A stretch of 64,000 bases of DNA from Pyropia haitanensis (Eukaryota > Rhodophyta > Bangiophyceae > Bangiales > Bangiaceae): NCBI GenBank assembly GCA_008729055.1, contig SDUX01000001.1, positions 1,780,319 to 1,844,318 on the forward strand, written 5' to 3'. This document shows positions 1-12,159 of this stretch, piece by piece; position 1 is the stretch's first letter; each line of letters starts with the position of its first letter. The position numbers and the translations under genes are program-made. Below the pieces are notes generated by a model, which saw only the letters and a list, made by a program, of their open reading frames with translations, searched no databases and was not told where the DNA came from.

Positions 1-386
1 CGCCGCCCTGGGGGGGGGGGGGGGGGGGGGGGCGCGCCGTCCCGCCAGCGGCCGGGCGGGTTGGCGGTGGTGAGGGGGGGCGGTGGTGGGGAACCGCTGT
101 GGGCGCGTCCGCGCCCGCATCCGGCCGCGGCGCACCGCCCGCGCCGTCGGCGCGGGGGCCACCACCCACGCGGGGAGTGGGGCCAAAAGGGCGCCCCGGC
201 CGGCGGCGGGAGCCGACCGGCCGCGGCGCCAACCGTGGCCACCACCATCCCCGGCGGCTGCCACCCACACGCGCAGGGTCGGTCGCCCCCCGTTTGGCCC
301 CGCTGGCCGGCGTTGCGGCGGGTCCCCATCACCCCCCCCCTTGCCCGTCCCGGCCGAGCCCCCCGCTTCGCGGACCGCCCGTCCCC
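1..386. other. upstream region of the P450 gene
   Basis: This is non-coding sequence at the window edge, upstream of the P450 start. It holds an uninterrupted run of about 22 G at positions 11-32 and very GC-rich flanks. No TATA-like element or recognisable promoter motif was seen. The long open frames here have low-complexity Arg/Pro/Ala composition and are not supported as genes. Confidence 0.5.
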
Positions 387-2131
387 ATGGGCGACCGCGT
401 CCTGCTGCCGCCGCAGCCGCTCGCGCACATCGTGACGGCCGTCTCGACGGCCGCCACCTACGCCGCGGCGCGGCACCTGCTCGGCTGGCCCGTCGCCGCC
501 GCCGCGGCGGCGGCGGCGGTCGCCGCGCCGCTCGTGGCGCTCCGCTGGCCGCGCTTCGCGACGGACACCCTCCGCCTGCACGGCACCGTCCTGCCCGGCG
601 TGCCCGGCGCGGGCGACGGCTGGCTCCTCGGGCGGGCGCCGCAGCTCATCCGTGCGATGGCGGCCAAGCGGACGTGCTTCCTCATGACCGCCTGGCGGCA
701 CGCGGCGGGCGGCGCCAGCTACCAGGTGTGGCTCGGCGGCAAGCGGCGGGTCTTCCTCAGCCACCCCGCCGACATTGCGCACGTGCTCGGCCGCGTGTGC
801 CCGCCGCGGGACGTGCGGTGGGTGCGCGGCTTTGGGCTGCCCGTCAGCCCCAAGGTGCTCATCCTGACGGCGGGCGCGGAGCACGCGGCGGTGCGGCGGC
901 TGCTGGCGGCGCCGCTCGCCGACGGGCGGGTGCTGGGCGCGGCCGCGGAGGGGGTGCTCGCCGACGTGGCGACCGACACGGGCACGGTCGGCGCCGCGCT
1001 CGCCGCCGCCGCCGACGCGGGGGCCGCCGCGGATATGGCCGCCGCGTCCGAGGCGCTGGCGCTCCGCGCCATCCACCGGGTGATGGTGTCGGTGCCCGGG
1101 ACGGCGGGGGTGGACTTTGGCCCCGCCCTCGCGTCGCTCTTCCCGCTCCTCGTGCCGCTGATGCTGGTGCCCGCGCCGGGCGTCTTTGCGCCCCGCCGGC
1201 TCGCGCGCATCCGCGCGGTGGGCGACCTGTTTCGGCAGAGCATGGCCGCACACGAGGCGGCGCGGCGGGCGGCGTACGCGGCGGGCGGCTGGCCGCGGTC
1301 GCCGCCGCGGGATATCCTGGACGTGCTGCTCGCGGATGCGGACGCGGGGGGGGTGTATGGGGGGAGCCGCGACCGGCTGGCCGCGGACTTTATGGCGCTG
1401 ATGGTGGCGGGCGGGCCGACGACGGTATGGTTGGGGAGCGGGGGGGGGGGGGGGGGGGGGGGAAGGGGGCAAAAGACGGTAATGGGGACGGTTGTGGTTT
1501 GGGTAGCGTAGAGCGGGATCGTGACGCCTGGTCTTGTTGCCGCAGGCGGCGTGGGCCATGTCGCTTGTGCGCGGAGCCACGACTGACACGGGTGGAGCTC
1601 CCGCTGCGAGCCCCCACTCCCGCTTGTGGCCGACGCGCTTCCCTCTACTCTGTGGCCACCCCCTGACAGGCGCACTCCCTCGAGTGGGGCATCTACCTGC
1701 TGTGCACGCACCCCGACGTGCAGGCGCGCGTCCTCGACGAGGTGGCGGCGGTGATGCCCCCCCCCCCCCCAGCGGCCAAGCGCAGCGGCGCCCCCCCCCG
1801 CCCTGGCGACGACACGCGGCCGCTGTCGTCCCCCCCCCCCGCGCCCGCGCTCGCCGCGTCGTCCATCACGTCGCTGCCCTACCTCCACGCGGTGTGGAAG
1901 GAGACGCTCCGCCTCTACCCGCCCGCCGCGTCGGGCGTCTCCCGCCGCCTCGCCGCGGATGTGGTGCTGCCATCGTCGGGGGCGGTGCTGCCGGCGGGGA
2001 CGTCCATCAAGATGCCCCACCACATGACCTTCCGGTCGCCCGACAACTTCCCACACCCCGAGACGTTTGACCCGCCGCGGTGGCTGCCCCGCGCCGCCGG
2101 CGGCGGCGGTGCGCACGGCGGTGCGGCGGCG

Positions 2132-2167
<36 letters not shown>

Positions 2168-2404
2168 AAGGGCGCCCTCAGCGAGCAGGCGTGGCGGCCG
2201 TTTGGGATGGGCCCGGGCAGCTGCATGGGCCGCGACCTCGCCGAGGTGGAGTGGAAGGCCGCCATCGCGGCGCTGGTGACCAAGTACGAGCTGTCGCTCG
2301 ACGGGCCCGCGGCGGGCGTCAAGGCGGTGGACGCGGTGACGCTGCAGCCGTCGCGGATGCTCGTGCGGCTGCGCCGCCGCGCCGCCGCCGCGGCCGCGGC
2401 GTGA
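387..2404 (+). CDS. cytochrome P450 monooxygenase, two exons
   Basis: A heme-thiolate monooxygenase of about 590 residues. Exons are 387-1424 and 1670-2404. The intron 1425-1669 begins gtatgg, ends ctgacag and is phase 0. Splicing joins the I-helix AGGPTT (about residues 341-346) directly to the helix that continues AHSLEWGIY. Later landmarks are the K-helix ETLR near residue 424, the FDPPRW segment near 479, and the heme-binding loop FGMGPGSCMG with the cysteine ligand near 531. The N-terminus has a hydrophobic Ala-rich stretch suited to an ER anchor. The start ATG at 387 is the first in frame before that anchor. The acid normally present in the I-helix AGxDTT is replaced by Pro (AGGPTT), seen in some non-classical P450s, so oxygen activation may differ. 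Substrate and subfamily cannot be told. The intron carries a G tract of about 24. Confidence 0.9.
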
Positions 2405-3508
2405 CGCGGCGCCGCGGCGTGACGCGGCGCCGCGGCGGCGGGCGGTCGTCGCTCCCCTCCCCCTGCGGTCGGCGCGCATCGGGCGGGACACGCGCCTGCG
2501 CCGCCGTGGAGCCGCGCCGGGTCCCCATCTGTTTCTGTATCGTGGATCCCCCCGCTGTTGCTCGCCTGTAAGCTTTTGCCTGTGTTTCTCTCTCGCGCGC
2601 TGTTGCTCTCTGTGCTGCGTGCCGGATGTCTTGTAGTAAAAGTGCTCGGTGGTTGGCCGACGCCTCGTCCGCTGCAATGACCGGTGACCGGGTGGCGCCT
2701 TTTTTTCTCCCCGCGCGTTTCGACGCTCCCGTCTCTCTCCCCAAAGAGCGAGTGCGTCGCGCGCCGGTCGCGACTGCCGCGGGTCGGCCTCTGTCGAGCT
2801 CCCCCCCCCCCCCCCGCCGCCCCACCCCCACCCCACCCGTCCGCCCCACCCCCACCCCACCCGACCGCCCCCGTCTGTATTTCGACCCCCCGCCCGCTGT
2901 CGGCACTCCCCCCCCCCCCCCGCGTTTCGACCCGCCCGCGGCGGGCACCCGCCCGCCTCGCCGCCGCCCGCCGCGCCCACCGCGCGGCCGCCCACCCGGT
3001 GGTGGCGGCCGGCGGGGCGAGCGCGGGGGGGCGGCAGCCGCCGCGGCCGCCGCGCCCCCCCCCCCACGGCGGTAGCCCGGCTGGTCCATGCCGCGCCTCC
3101 CGCCCGGCCGCCCGCCGCCGCCGCGCCGGCGGCACGCCCGTTTCTGCGCCGCCCGGCGGGCGGTCGTGGGCGGCGGCCCCCCCCCCCACACACCCCCCAC
3201 CCCCCCCCCGCGGCGGCGGCGGCGGCGGCGGCCGCCGCCGCCGCCGCCACCACGGGGGGAAAGGAGGGGGGGTGCCCCGCCCCGCGTGCGCCCCGTCGGC
3301 GTGGCCGCCGCCGCCGCCGCCGGCGGCTGCGACGCCGCGCCCGCCCGCGCCGCGCCGCGCGCGGCGGGCGGGGACAAGACGCTGCCGCGGCGGGGTGCGG
3401 TGGCGGCGGAGCCGCCCGCCGCACCCGCGGTGGCGGCCGCGGCGTGCCCGCCGCGTGCGGCCGACGCTCGCCGTGTCGTTGGCCGCTCGCCGCGCGGCGG
3501 TCCGCCGC
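2405..3508. other. 3' region of P450 and 5' region of the anion-channel gene
   Basis: This spacer starts with two tandem copies of an 18-bp unit, cgtgacgcggcgccgcgg, overlapping the P450 stop. A less GC-rich stretch at about 2520-2680 is a plausible 3' UTR; a TGTAA occurs at about 2567, which is only a weak poly(A) hint. The rest is C-rich low complexity. No gene is supported. Confidence 0.45.
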
Positions 3509-4068
3509 ATGTCGGCTCGCCTCCCCCGCCACCCGCGGGACGCGCCCCCCGCCCCTTCCCCCGTGTACTTCCACCCGCCCGCCGCCGCCGCCGCCGCCGC
3601 CGCCACCGCCACCGCCACCGCCGCCGCCACCGCCACCGCCACCGCCGTCACCGCCGCCGCCGCCGCCACGGCGACGGTCCGCACCCACCCCGCGGGCGTC
3701 GACGTGGACGTTCCCCCCGTCGGCGCGCCCATGGCGCCGCGCCCCCCGCCAGCCGACCGGCAGCGGCGGCGGTCGCCGCCCCCCCCCCCCCCCCCCCCCA
3801 CCGTCGCCGCCGCTGCGCCGGCCGCGACAGCCACCGCCGCCGCGTCGGCGCGGCCGCCGCCGCCACCACCGCGGCGGGCGGCCGCCGCACCCCCCCTCCG
3901 CGGGCGGCCACGCCCGCGGGGTGCCGCCGGTGCCGCCGCCACCGCCGCCGCCGCCGCGCCGCCGCTGCCGCCGTTGCCGCGGGTGCCGCCGCCGCCGCCG
4001 CCGCCGCCGGTGCGGGGGCACTCGGCGCCCGCGGGTGTGGCGGCGGTGACCGCCGCCCCGCCCGTCGG

Positions 4069-4120
<52 letters not shown>

Positions 4121-6383
4121 GGCGGCGGTGGCGGCGGAGCGACGGCCGCCGCGCACGGCGGCGGCGGTGGCGGCGCGCAGGACGGCAATGGCGGCGGTGG
4201 TGGTGGTGGTGGTGGTGGTGGCGCGGCGGCGGCGTCGCTGCCGCCGCTGGCCGCCGCCGCCGGCTGGCCCGTCGCGTCGCTCAAGACGCTCTTCTCGTTT
4301 GCGCCGCCGTCGCGGCCGCTGTGGGAGGCGGGACACGACGGCGGCGGCGGCGGCGGCGGCGTTGCGGCGGGGCTCTACCGGCCGTCTTGGTCCTACTACG
4401 CGCCGCGCGATGGGGGGGGTGGCGGGGATGGCGGCGGCGGCGGCGGCGGCGGCGGGGATGGTGGTGTCGACGGGGGTTTCGACAGCGACGGCGACGTGGA
4501 AGACGGCGTCGGCGGCGGCGGCGAGCCCGCCACGGGTGCATTCCCCGCTGGAAACGGCGACGGCCGCCGCGCGTCGGCGTTTGGCCCCCCCCCGTCTGGC
4601 GGTCGGCCGCGGGCCGGGTACCCCCCCCGCCCCCCCACCCGCCTCGGCGCCGGCGCCGACAGTGACTACTCGGACGATGAGGAGGCACGGGAAGCCGCGT
4701 CGACGCTGGCCCCCCCCAAGCGCGAGATGCTCGCCGACGGCTCCGTCGCGCCCGCCCTGTCGGCGGTCGAGGTGCGGCGGCGGATCCCCGCGCGGACGGC
4801 GGTCGTCGTCCAGTTCACGTCGGCCCACTTTGGGCCGTCCATCGGCCTGTGCGCGTTTACCGCCATGTGGCGGGCGATGGCCACCCTGTACGACCCGGTG
4901 GACGTGCCCGCCGCGCTCGCCGATGTGCTGTGGTGGGCCGCGCTGGCGGTCGTGGCGCTGACGGGGGTGCTGTACTGTGCGCGGTCGGTGGTGGCGCCAG
5001 AGGGGTGCTGGGCGGACATCCGCAACAACCGGGTGGCCAACTTTTTCTTTGCGCCTGTGCTCTGTGGCGTCGCGCTGGTCATCTCGGCGCCCGCGTACCT
5101 CGTGTCGCGCACGTTTTTCTTGACCTTTTTCGTCCTGCTCTTCCTCTACCAGATGGTGCTGTCGTTGCTGCTGTACGGCGAGTGGCTGTTTGGCTCGCCC
5201 TACTCCCTCCGCAAGGTCCACCCGCTCTACTTTATGGCCGTCATTGGCTTTTTTCTCCTCTCCCGGCTCGCCATCTTTGCCGACGCCCTCGAGGCCGCCT
5301 ACTTTTGCTTTGCCGTCGGCGTCCTCTTTTGGCTGCAGGTCTTTACCACCCTCTTCACCTCCCTGTCGTCGGTGCTGAGCCTGCAGGCGGAGCGCCCGCA
5401 GCTGACCGTCTTCCTGTTTATCGCGCCGCCCGCGGCGGCGCTGCTCGCGTGGAAGGCCATCTGGGAGTTTGAAAACGCGGCGGGGACGGCCGTGTCGCTC
5501 AACGTGGGGCGGTTCTTTATCCACCTCGACTTTTTTCTCTACCTCCTGCTCGCGCGTCTGTTTCCGCGGTTTGCCCAGGCGCGGTTCAATGTGGGCGCGT
5601 ACGTTGGGGGGAAGAGGCGTCGCTGGTGGGGGGGGTGGTGCTTCTCGTCTGATCCTGGCCGTGTGTCTCCTTGGCGTGGTGAAGCACGCCGCTGCGCGGC
5701 CGAGCCGGTCCCCCTTTCCCGCGTTTTTTTTTTCTTTTTGGCTCTTGTTTCTGACTCCTGGTGCTGGTTGCTTTGGCGCGCCGCTCTGGCTCTTCATCCG
5801 TTCGCCCCCCCCCCCTCCCCCCTCCTCCTGCTCGTGTTTCACAGGTGGGCGTCGGTGTTCCCCCTCTCCACCGCCGCCACCGCGGCGGTCTCGTTTGCGC
5901 ACTTCAAGGGCGAAACGTTCTGGTGGGTGCTCGCGACGGCCATGGTCGTGATCGCGACGATCGCGACGGTGCTCGTCGCCGCGCTCACCATCCGCGCCAT
6001 CGTGGCGGGCACGCTGCCGGCCTCGCCCGAATCTCTGTCCCTCTACTGGAAGGTACGGATGGATGGACTGGATGATGGCGGGTGCGGGGTGATGGTGACG
6101 TCGGGGGGAATAGGAGCGGCGCGTCTGCCGCTCTGCCAGCCACGCTTTCCTGCGACAGGGACCAGTTACGCTGCCACGGCGCCGTCAGAAGTGACCCCCC
6201 GCCCGCCTCGGTTGACTAACTGTTGGATGGCTGTCGCGTCCACCTTGGCCCGTGCCTTGCTCCTTGTCTGCTGCCGCCGCCACGTGTGTTCCCCCTCAGT
6301 TTCATTGGGATTCCATCCCGGCCCATCCCGACGACTTCACGTCCCCGACGTTGTCGGGCGCCGCCGTCGTGTCGCCCGTGTGA
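3509..6383 (+). CDS. SLAC1/TehA-family anion channel, three exons
   Basis: A multi-pass membrane protein of the voltage-dependent/slow anion channel (SLAC1, TehA) family. In plants such channels pass nitrate, chloride or malate across the plasma membrane. Exons are 3509-5598, 5845-6052 and 6300-6383 (stop TGA). Introns are gtacgt...ttcacag (phase 2) and gtacgg...cctcag (phase 0). Family hallmarks are RVANFFFAPVLCGVAL in the first part, YGEWLFGSPYSLRKVHP in the middle, and VGAWASVFPLSTAA across the first splice junction, which lines up with the WWAYTFPM segment of plant SLAC proteins. About ten hydrophobic segments are visible. A cytosolic N-terminal tail of roughly 400 residues is Ala/Gly/Pro low complexity with an acidic SDYSDDEEA patch. 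The start is uncertain: 3509 gives about 793 residues, while ATG 3731 gives about 719. Family is confident from motifs; ion selectivity is unknown. Confidence 0.85.
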
Positions 6384-7454
6384 GACGGCGGGCGCACCCC
6401 CGTGGCGATGGCGGGGCTGCTCCGCTGCGGACGCCGCGGCACCGACGACTCCCCCGGCGGCGTACGGTGAAACCACCACCCTCCCGCCCCTGCGCTCCGC
6501 GTCGCCTCGTTCCCCCGTCGGCTCCCACGCGTCGACGCGTGCCCCGGTGCATTGCCGCGTGCGGTTGCGACTGCCCGCCTTGCTCGCTGCCTTGCCCGCC
6601 CTTTTCGTTCGCGTCGGGACCGCGCGCGCCCGCTGGCCGCCGTCCGCATCGGACGGTCGTGGGCGTTTGCTGCACCCCCCCCGCCCGCCGCCCCCCGCGC
6701 GTCGCGCCGTGCGAGGCGCGGCTGCCCGTATTCCGGTGGGGAGTGCCCGCGGCGGCGGCGGCGGCGGCGGCGGCGCCCACCGGCGGGTGCCGCCGGCCGC
6801 CGCGGGTGCGCGTCGGCCCTCGCGCACATGTGTGTAATGTATCCGTACACTAAAAAGATAAACTAAACGTTTGCCTGCGCGACTGTCGACCCGCGGCGTC
6901 CTGACGCCCCGCGTCGTAGGACCATAGGCGCGCCGCCCGGAGCGCCGACGCTCCCATCCCCGTGGTGATCTACGGGCCCGTGGCGCCGCGGGGGACCCCC
7001 CCCCCCCCCCACCAACAGGTGCCGCCCTGCGCCCGGAATTCACCGTGACCCCCGCGCAGTGCTACCAAACCCGTGGACCCCTGGCGAGCGTGCGGGACGT
7101 GAAATCAGCACGACTCCGGCCCGAAGTTGTGCATGTGCGGCACGCGAAGCGTGTCAGCCTTCGTGAGCGCCGCGTGCCGCCGACGTGAGGGGGCGTGCAG
7201 GAGGCTGCTCCTCCTCGTGCAGCGGCGTGCCTCAACTCGGTATTGCCTGAGCATTTTCAGTCTAGTGCGGGCCAAGCCCTCGAAAGGCACACTGCGACTT
7301 GGGCCAGCCACAGCCCAAGTCTTCTGAAGCTATACTGCGACCCCGCTGCACTTGAGTTGCATTTATTGCCAAGGTCTCCGACAGCACCAGCTTCGCCAGA
7401 GATATACACTTCATTGTACGCTCGCATTCGTCAAAAATGGGTGCCACATACCAG

Positions 7455-7745
7455 CCGCTGGTAGCTGCCGCTCCGCCGTCGGGGGTGCGGCGGGGGCGCC
7501 CACCCCGCCACGACGGGGGGACCGGTGGGGGCGGCACCGTCCGCCGGCAGCTGCCGCGCCGTCGTCGCAGGGGACGGCAGGGGGGTCGACCCCGCCGTGA
7601 AGAAGAGACCTGTGGGGCGGCACTGGTCGCCGGCAGCTGCCGTGCCGTCGTCACGGGGGAGGGCGGCGGCGGCGTCACTTCGTCGAAAAGACGTCGGAGG
7701 AGGCGGCACTGGCGGCCAGGTGCTGTCACTCCGCCGTCGGGCTTG
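7455..7745. repeat. degenerate tandem repeat, period about 81-87 bp, four copies
   Basis: Four diverged copies of a core like ggcagctgccgcgccgtcg recur at about 7460, 7547, 7633 and 7714. A linked ggcggcac block precedes each of the last three cores. Seen by eye; copy boundaries are approximate. Confidence 0.5.
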
Positions 7746-8364
7746 ACAGGTACTCGTGAGGGAGACGCTGGCCGTCACGTAGCCATTGACAGCAGAAAGC
7801 CGCCGGGGGCAGGGGAGGGTCGCCGAGGGGGTGGGTCTGCGTCATCTACAAAACTGCCGCCTTGTGGGGAGGGTCTTGACGGGGGAGATGCTTGCGACTC
7901 GATGTCTTCTTGTCGCGGTAGGGTCGTGGTCGTGTAAAGAGCACGGGCGGTGTCGGGCGGTCGCTCAGACAGAGACGGGTCGCGGGGGTTGGGCCTTCAT
8001 TGGTGGGTCGGCTGCAACGGCAACGCAGGTGCTGGTGACTTCCGCGCCCAGTCAGTTTGCTGCACGAGGTATGCGTCTGGTACGGGTGGGGGGGAGTGCT
8101 TTCACTTGTTGAGTCGACTTGCGTTTTGGTATGAGGTCACAACAGATTTTGGAAATGGGAGGGTATGACTGTGTGAGGCCGTAACGTCCTTGCTGATTGG
8201 GCAACCGCCGTGCAATGGGCTTCCTGTGTGGGCCATCTGATGGTCTTAAGATCGAGTCAGTCCATCATGTCGGACAAACAGCACGGAATGAAGGGCTCGC
8301 TGGTCGGGTGTACCCAGTAGTTTCTGGAAGGCCTGCTCACATGGCGACGCATTGTCGCGAAACC

Positions 8365-8716
8365 GTGCATCATTCCGGGTTAAATGTGACCGACTTACGC
8401 ACGCGTTGCACGATCCTCGGCTGGGCCGCGTGCGGAACTCGTGCATCGCCTGCACGACTCCAGAATAACTTGTGCATCGGCGGCACGAGTTACAGGCGTC
8501 CGCGTGCACTGCGATTTGTCGTTCGGCGGGGAACGACGTGCACGCCCTCCGGTGATATGGTCGAGGTCCATCACGAGCTCCAGTACGCCCTCCATGTATG
8601 GGTGGAAAAAAAGTGCACCGGAGCCCGTGCACGGACGACTGAGCGGCGCTATAGGGCAGGTGTTGGAAAAATCGGCCTCTGCGATACCGTAGAGGGGGGT
8701 TTGCACGCCGCTGCAC
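8365..8716. repeat. cluster of GTGCA/TGCAC motifs
   Basis: Eleven occurrences of GTGCA or its complement TGCAC lie in about 350 bp, and four of them are the full palindrome GTGCAC. Sites begin at about 8365, 8407, 8441, 8451, 8472, 8504, 8538, 8613, 8627, 8702 and 8712. Chance would give roughly one. Confidence 0.6.
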
Positions 8717-8866
8717 GCCCGCGCACGCCCGATTCCGGCCAAATTTTGTTCTCCAGGGGTCCACGGGTTTGGTAGCACTGCGCCGCCCGGCCGTCGCGCA
8801 GCGCTGGCCGCCGCCCCCCCGCCGCCGCCTGCCGTTTTGCATGTGTGCCTCGTGGACGGTACGGTA

Positions 8867-8884
8867 CGGTACAGTACTGTACCG
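8867..8884. repeat. perfect 18-bp palindrome
   Basis: CGGTACAGTACTGTACCG reads identically on both strands. It is preceded by two more GGTAC units in direct repeat, forming a short GGTAC array that ends in the palindrome about 470 bp upstream of the lipase start. Confidence 0.75.
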
Positions 8885-9353
8885 CCCGCACAGGATCACG
8901 GTGCGCCACGTGGCGGGACGCGCCGCGCGGGCGCACCGCCCGTCGATGGGTGGCGAGCGCGGGCTGGAAGGTCTGGCAGCCACCATGGTTTCACGGGCAC
9001 CACGTCACGCGTCGCAGCGGGGGGGCGGGCGGGTGGCGGGGAACGGCAGTCGCCTGCCGCGGGTGGCGCCCGCGCTGGGGTCGCGCCGCGTTTCAACCGC
9101 CGGTGCCGCACCTCGCCGCCTGTGCCGGCGACCGTCCCTGCCGTGGCCGTCCACGGGCCCATCTCCTCTCACCACCGCCGCCGCGCTCTCCTCGCCCCCC
9201 CACCTCCCGGTCCTTCCCCCCCCCATCTCATCTGCTTCCCCCCTGGTTTCACCCGCTAACCTGTTCGGCTGACCCCCTCCCCCCTGCGCCGGCCCACCTG
9301 CGCTTCTGTCGCTGCACTCCACCCGCCCCCCTCTGGCCACGCGCGGGGGCGCC

Positions 9354-12098
9354 ATGAAGGCCCTCGCCGCGCTGCAGCGCCTGGTCCACCGGGAGCCCGC
9401 GCCGCAAGACGCGGGCGCCAGCTACCATGGTGGCCGGAGCGGCGGCGGCGGCGGCGGCGGGGAGGGCCGCGGAGGGCGCGAGTCGCCGCCGCCACCGCCC
9501 CACCCACCGTCCGACGATGGGGACGGCGACGGCGGCGGCGACGGTGGGCCAGTCCACCCGCGGGCGGCGGCGTGGAAGGCGACCTGCCGCGTCGCGCACA
9601 CCGTGGCGGGCCACTTTGGGGTGCCCGACGGGGACGGGTCGGTGGTGGAGCGGCCGCACGACCCGGGCTACGAGTCCGAGACGATTGACACGGACTCGGA
9701 CTGGGGGGAGGTGGACAGCGGCTGGAGCAGCAGCGGCAGCGGCAGCAGCGGCAGCAGTAGCAGCAGCAGCAGTTCTGGGGGGGAGGCTGGTGGGGAGCAG
9801 GACGACGGCAGAGCGGGCGAGCGAGACCGCGGTAAGGGTGGCTCGACGGGGGGGGATGACGCCGACGCCGACCTGGAAGCGGGGCTGCCGAGGGCACAGC
9901 ACCAGCGGCGGCGCTCGCGGGCCGGCCCGCCGCCTGCTGGCTCGGCTGGGGCTTTGAAAAAGCGGCCACGGCCGTCACCGGCGGCGTCGGCCGACGCCGC
10001 CGGCCGCAGCACCACCTCCTGCCCCGGGGACAGCGGCTTTCCTAGCGGCGGTAGCGGCGGCGCCCGCCCCCGCCGCCGCCGCCGCCGGCGTGACTGGCGC
10101 CCCCACCGGTCCCACTGGGGCGACGCGGGCAACTGCCCGTCGGGCCGCGCCGCGCGCGGCGACCTGGACGTCCGCTACGGCGACGAGGCGCTGCCGCGGA
10201 CCAAGCTCGAGGTCTTCTCCGCCCGCGCGCTCATCCACATGGAGCGCGGCGCGTGCGCCGCGCACCTCGCGGCGATCGCGTACATGGTCGCGCTGGGCCT
10301 GCTCGCCGCCGGCCGCTACGCGCGGACCGTCGCGTTCTTTCCCGACGCGGGCGCCGCCGGCGCGTTTGTGCCCGTCGACGGCGCCGCGGTGACCGACCCG
10401 GTGGTGGTCACCGTCGGCGTTTTTCCGGCGGCGCTGCTCGTGGCGCACATTGCGGCGGCGGCGGCCATGACGGCCGGCGCGGGCGTCGCGGCCGCCTGGT
10501 TTACCGTCCGCGTCGCCGGCTTGCACGCGTCCTCCCGGACGGACGAGCAGCTGTGGGCGGCGGCGCTGCTGTGGGCGGCGACGGCGTTTTTGGCGCCGAC
10601 GCACGAGGTCGACGCGTACCGGGTGCTCGGCGCGCTGCGGCGGGTGCTCGATGGGCCCGCCGGCGGCTATGCCGCCGCCGACGCGGCGGCCGCGACGGCG
10701 GCGGTGCACCGGCTGGGCTCGTGGTCCGCGTCGGTGACGAGCAACGGCTGGGCGGCGTTCCTGTTTTGGTACGTTGGCACGTCGACCGCGTCGTTTCGGG
10801 TGCTGCCCGGGCAGGGGCGGCGGCTGCGGTTTTACGGGCCCCGCCTCGGGGTGCTCGCCGCCCACACGGCGCTGCGGATGGGGGTATCCACCGCCCGCCC
10901 GCGGCCGCGGCTGGCGCTGTCCGTCTTTCCCGTCGCGCCCGTCGCGTACCTCGCCCGCGCGGCGCGGGCGGCGTCCCCTCCCACGCCGCCCCTCACATCA
11001 GACCCGGCCAACCTGGCGGGCGCGTCGGCGGTGATTGCGGTCGAGGCGCTGCTGCTCGGGTGGATCCTGTTTGAGGCGTTTTGCACGACGGGCGCCCTCG
11101 CGGGCGTGCCGTACGCGCTGATGCGGACCAAGCACGTTGGGTGGCGGTCGTTCCGGCACCACCTCAACCTGGTGCTCCTGTCGGTGGCCGCCGCGACGGC
11201 GGCGGCGGCGTCCCTCGCGCCCGACGGGCTGCCGACGCTCGCCGCGCGGACGGGCGCGGCGGTGTGGCTGGCTGAACCGCTCGGCATGGTCATCCCGGCC
11301 AAGGTGCTGGTGCTCGTCTACGCGATTGTGGAGGGGGTGGTCAACCTGCCGCCCGATGTCGTGGGCTGGCGGGGGCTCCTCCGCCGCATGCCGGTCGTCG
11401 CCCAACAGGGCGACACGCTCATACGCACGCGCCTGCGCGAGCGCCACACGCGGCTGCCGGTGGGGGTTGGGCCCTCGGTCAAAGGCAACACGGGCGTCGG
11501 CGCTCCTCCCCCACCAGGCAAGGACGGCGCCGACCCGCCGCCACCCCCCCCTGCCGGCAGCGGCGACAGTAGCAGCGGCGGCGGCGGCTGCAGCAGTGGC
11601 GGCATGTCCCACCACGTCAGCCGCAGCGGCCGCGGCCGGCGCTTCCTCCTCCCCCAGCCCCGCACGTTTGTGCTCGAAACGCAGGCGCGGAACCTCAACC
11701 TGGCGTGGATGGCGTACCTCGTCCCCCCCCCCCCCGCCGTCTGCCCGTGCCCGACAGTCACCTGGGGCGCCCACGACCGCATCGACGCGACGCACCGCAT
11801 CTATGATGCGGGCACGGACACGCACGCGGTGATTGCCGCGCTCGACGACCGGTTTGTGATTGCGTTTCGGGGGACGAGCAGCCGGCAGAACCTGCGCACG
11901 GATGCGGCCGTGCGGGTGCTGCCGGTGGGGGAGGCGCTGGGGGAGGGGGTGGCGGACCTGGCCGTGCGCCTGCGCGCGGGCAAGGGGGGGGGCGGGGGGG
12001 ACGTGCCGGGGCGGGAGAAAACGCAGAGCGGGGGCGGGGCGGCACTCGATATCGCCGCCGACACGCCGCCCGTGGCCACGGGCAGCCGTGACGGCAAC

Positions 12099-12159
<61 letters not shown>

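Larger units (their letters stand above)
6384..9353. other. 3-kb gene-poor spacer with repeats
   Basis: No convincing gene lies between the channel and the lipase. 6384-6860 is the probable 3' UTR side of the channel gene. 7080-8760 is distinctly less GC-rich than its surroundings and holds a degenerate tandem repeat (about 7455-7745) and a dense cluster of GTGCA/TGCAC words (8365-8716). A perfect 18-bp palindrome sits at 8867-8884. 9180-9350 is pyrimidine-rich and probably the 5' leader of the lipase. Confidence 0.5.

Noticed and set aside
719..5902. A 1,727-codon open frame on the minus strand across the P450 and channel genes
   Set aside because: It is antisense to two genes with clear motifs and splice sites; the product is Arg/Gly/Pro low complexity produced by GC-rich codons.
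8197..8775. 192-codon plus-strand ORF in the GC-poor island
   Set aside because: No domain, no conserved pattern, and an equally long antisense frame overlaps; the repeat-like GTGCA words explain part of it.
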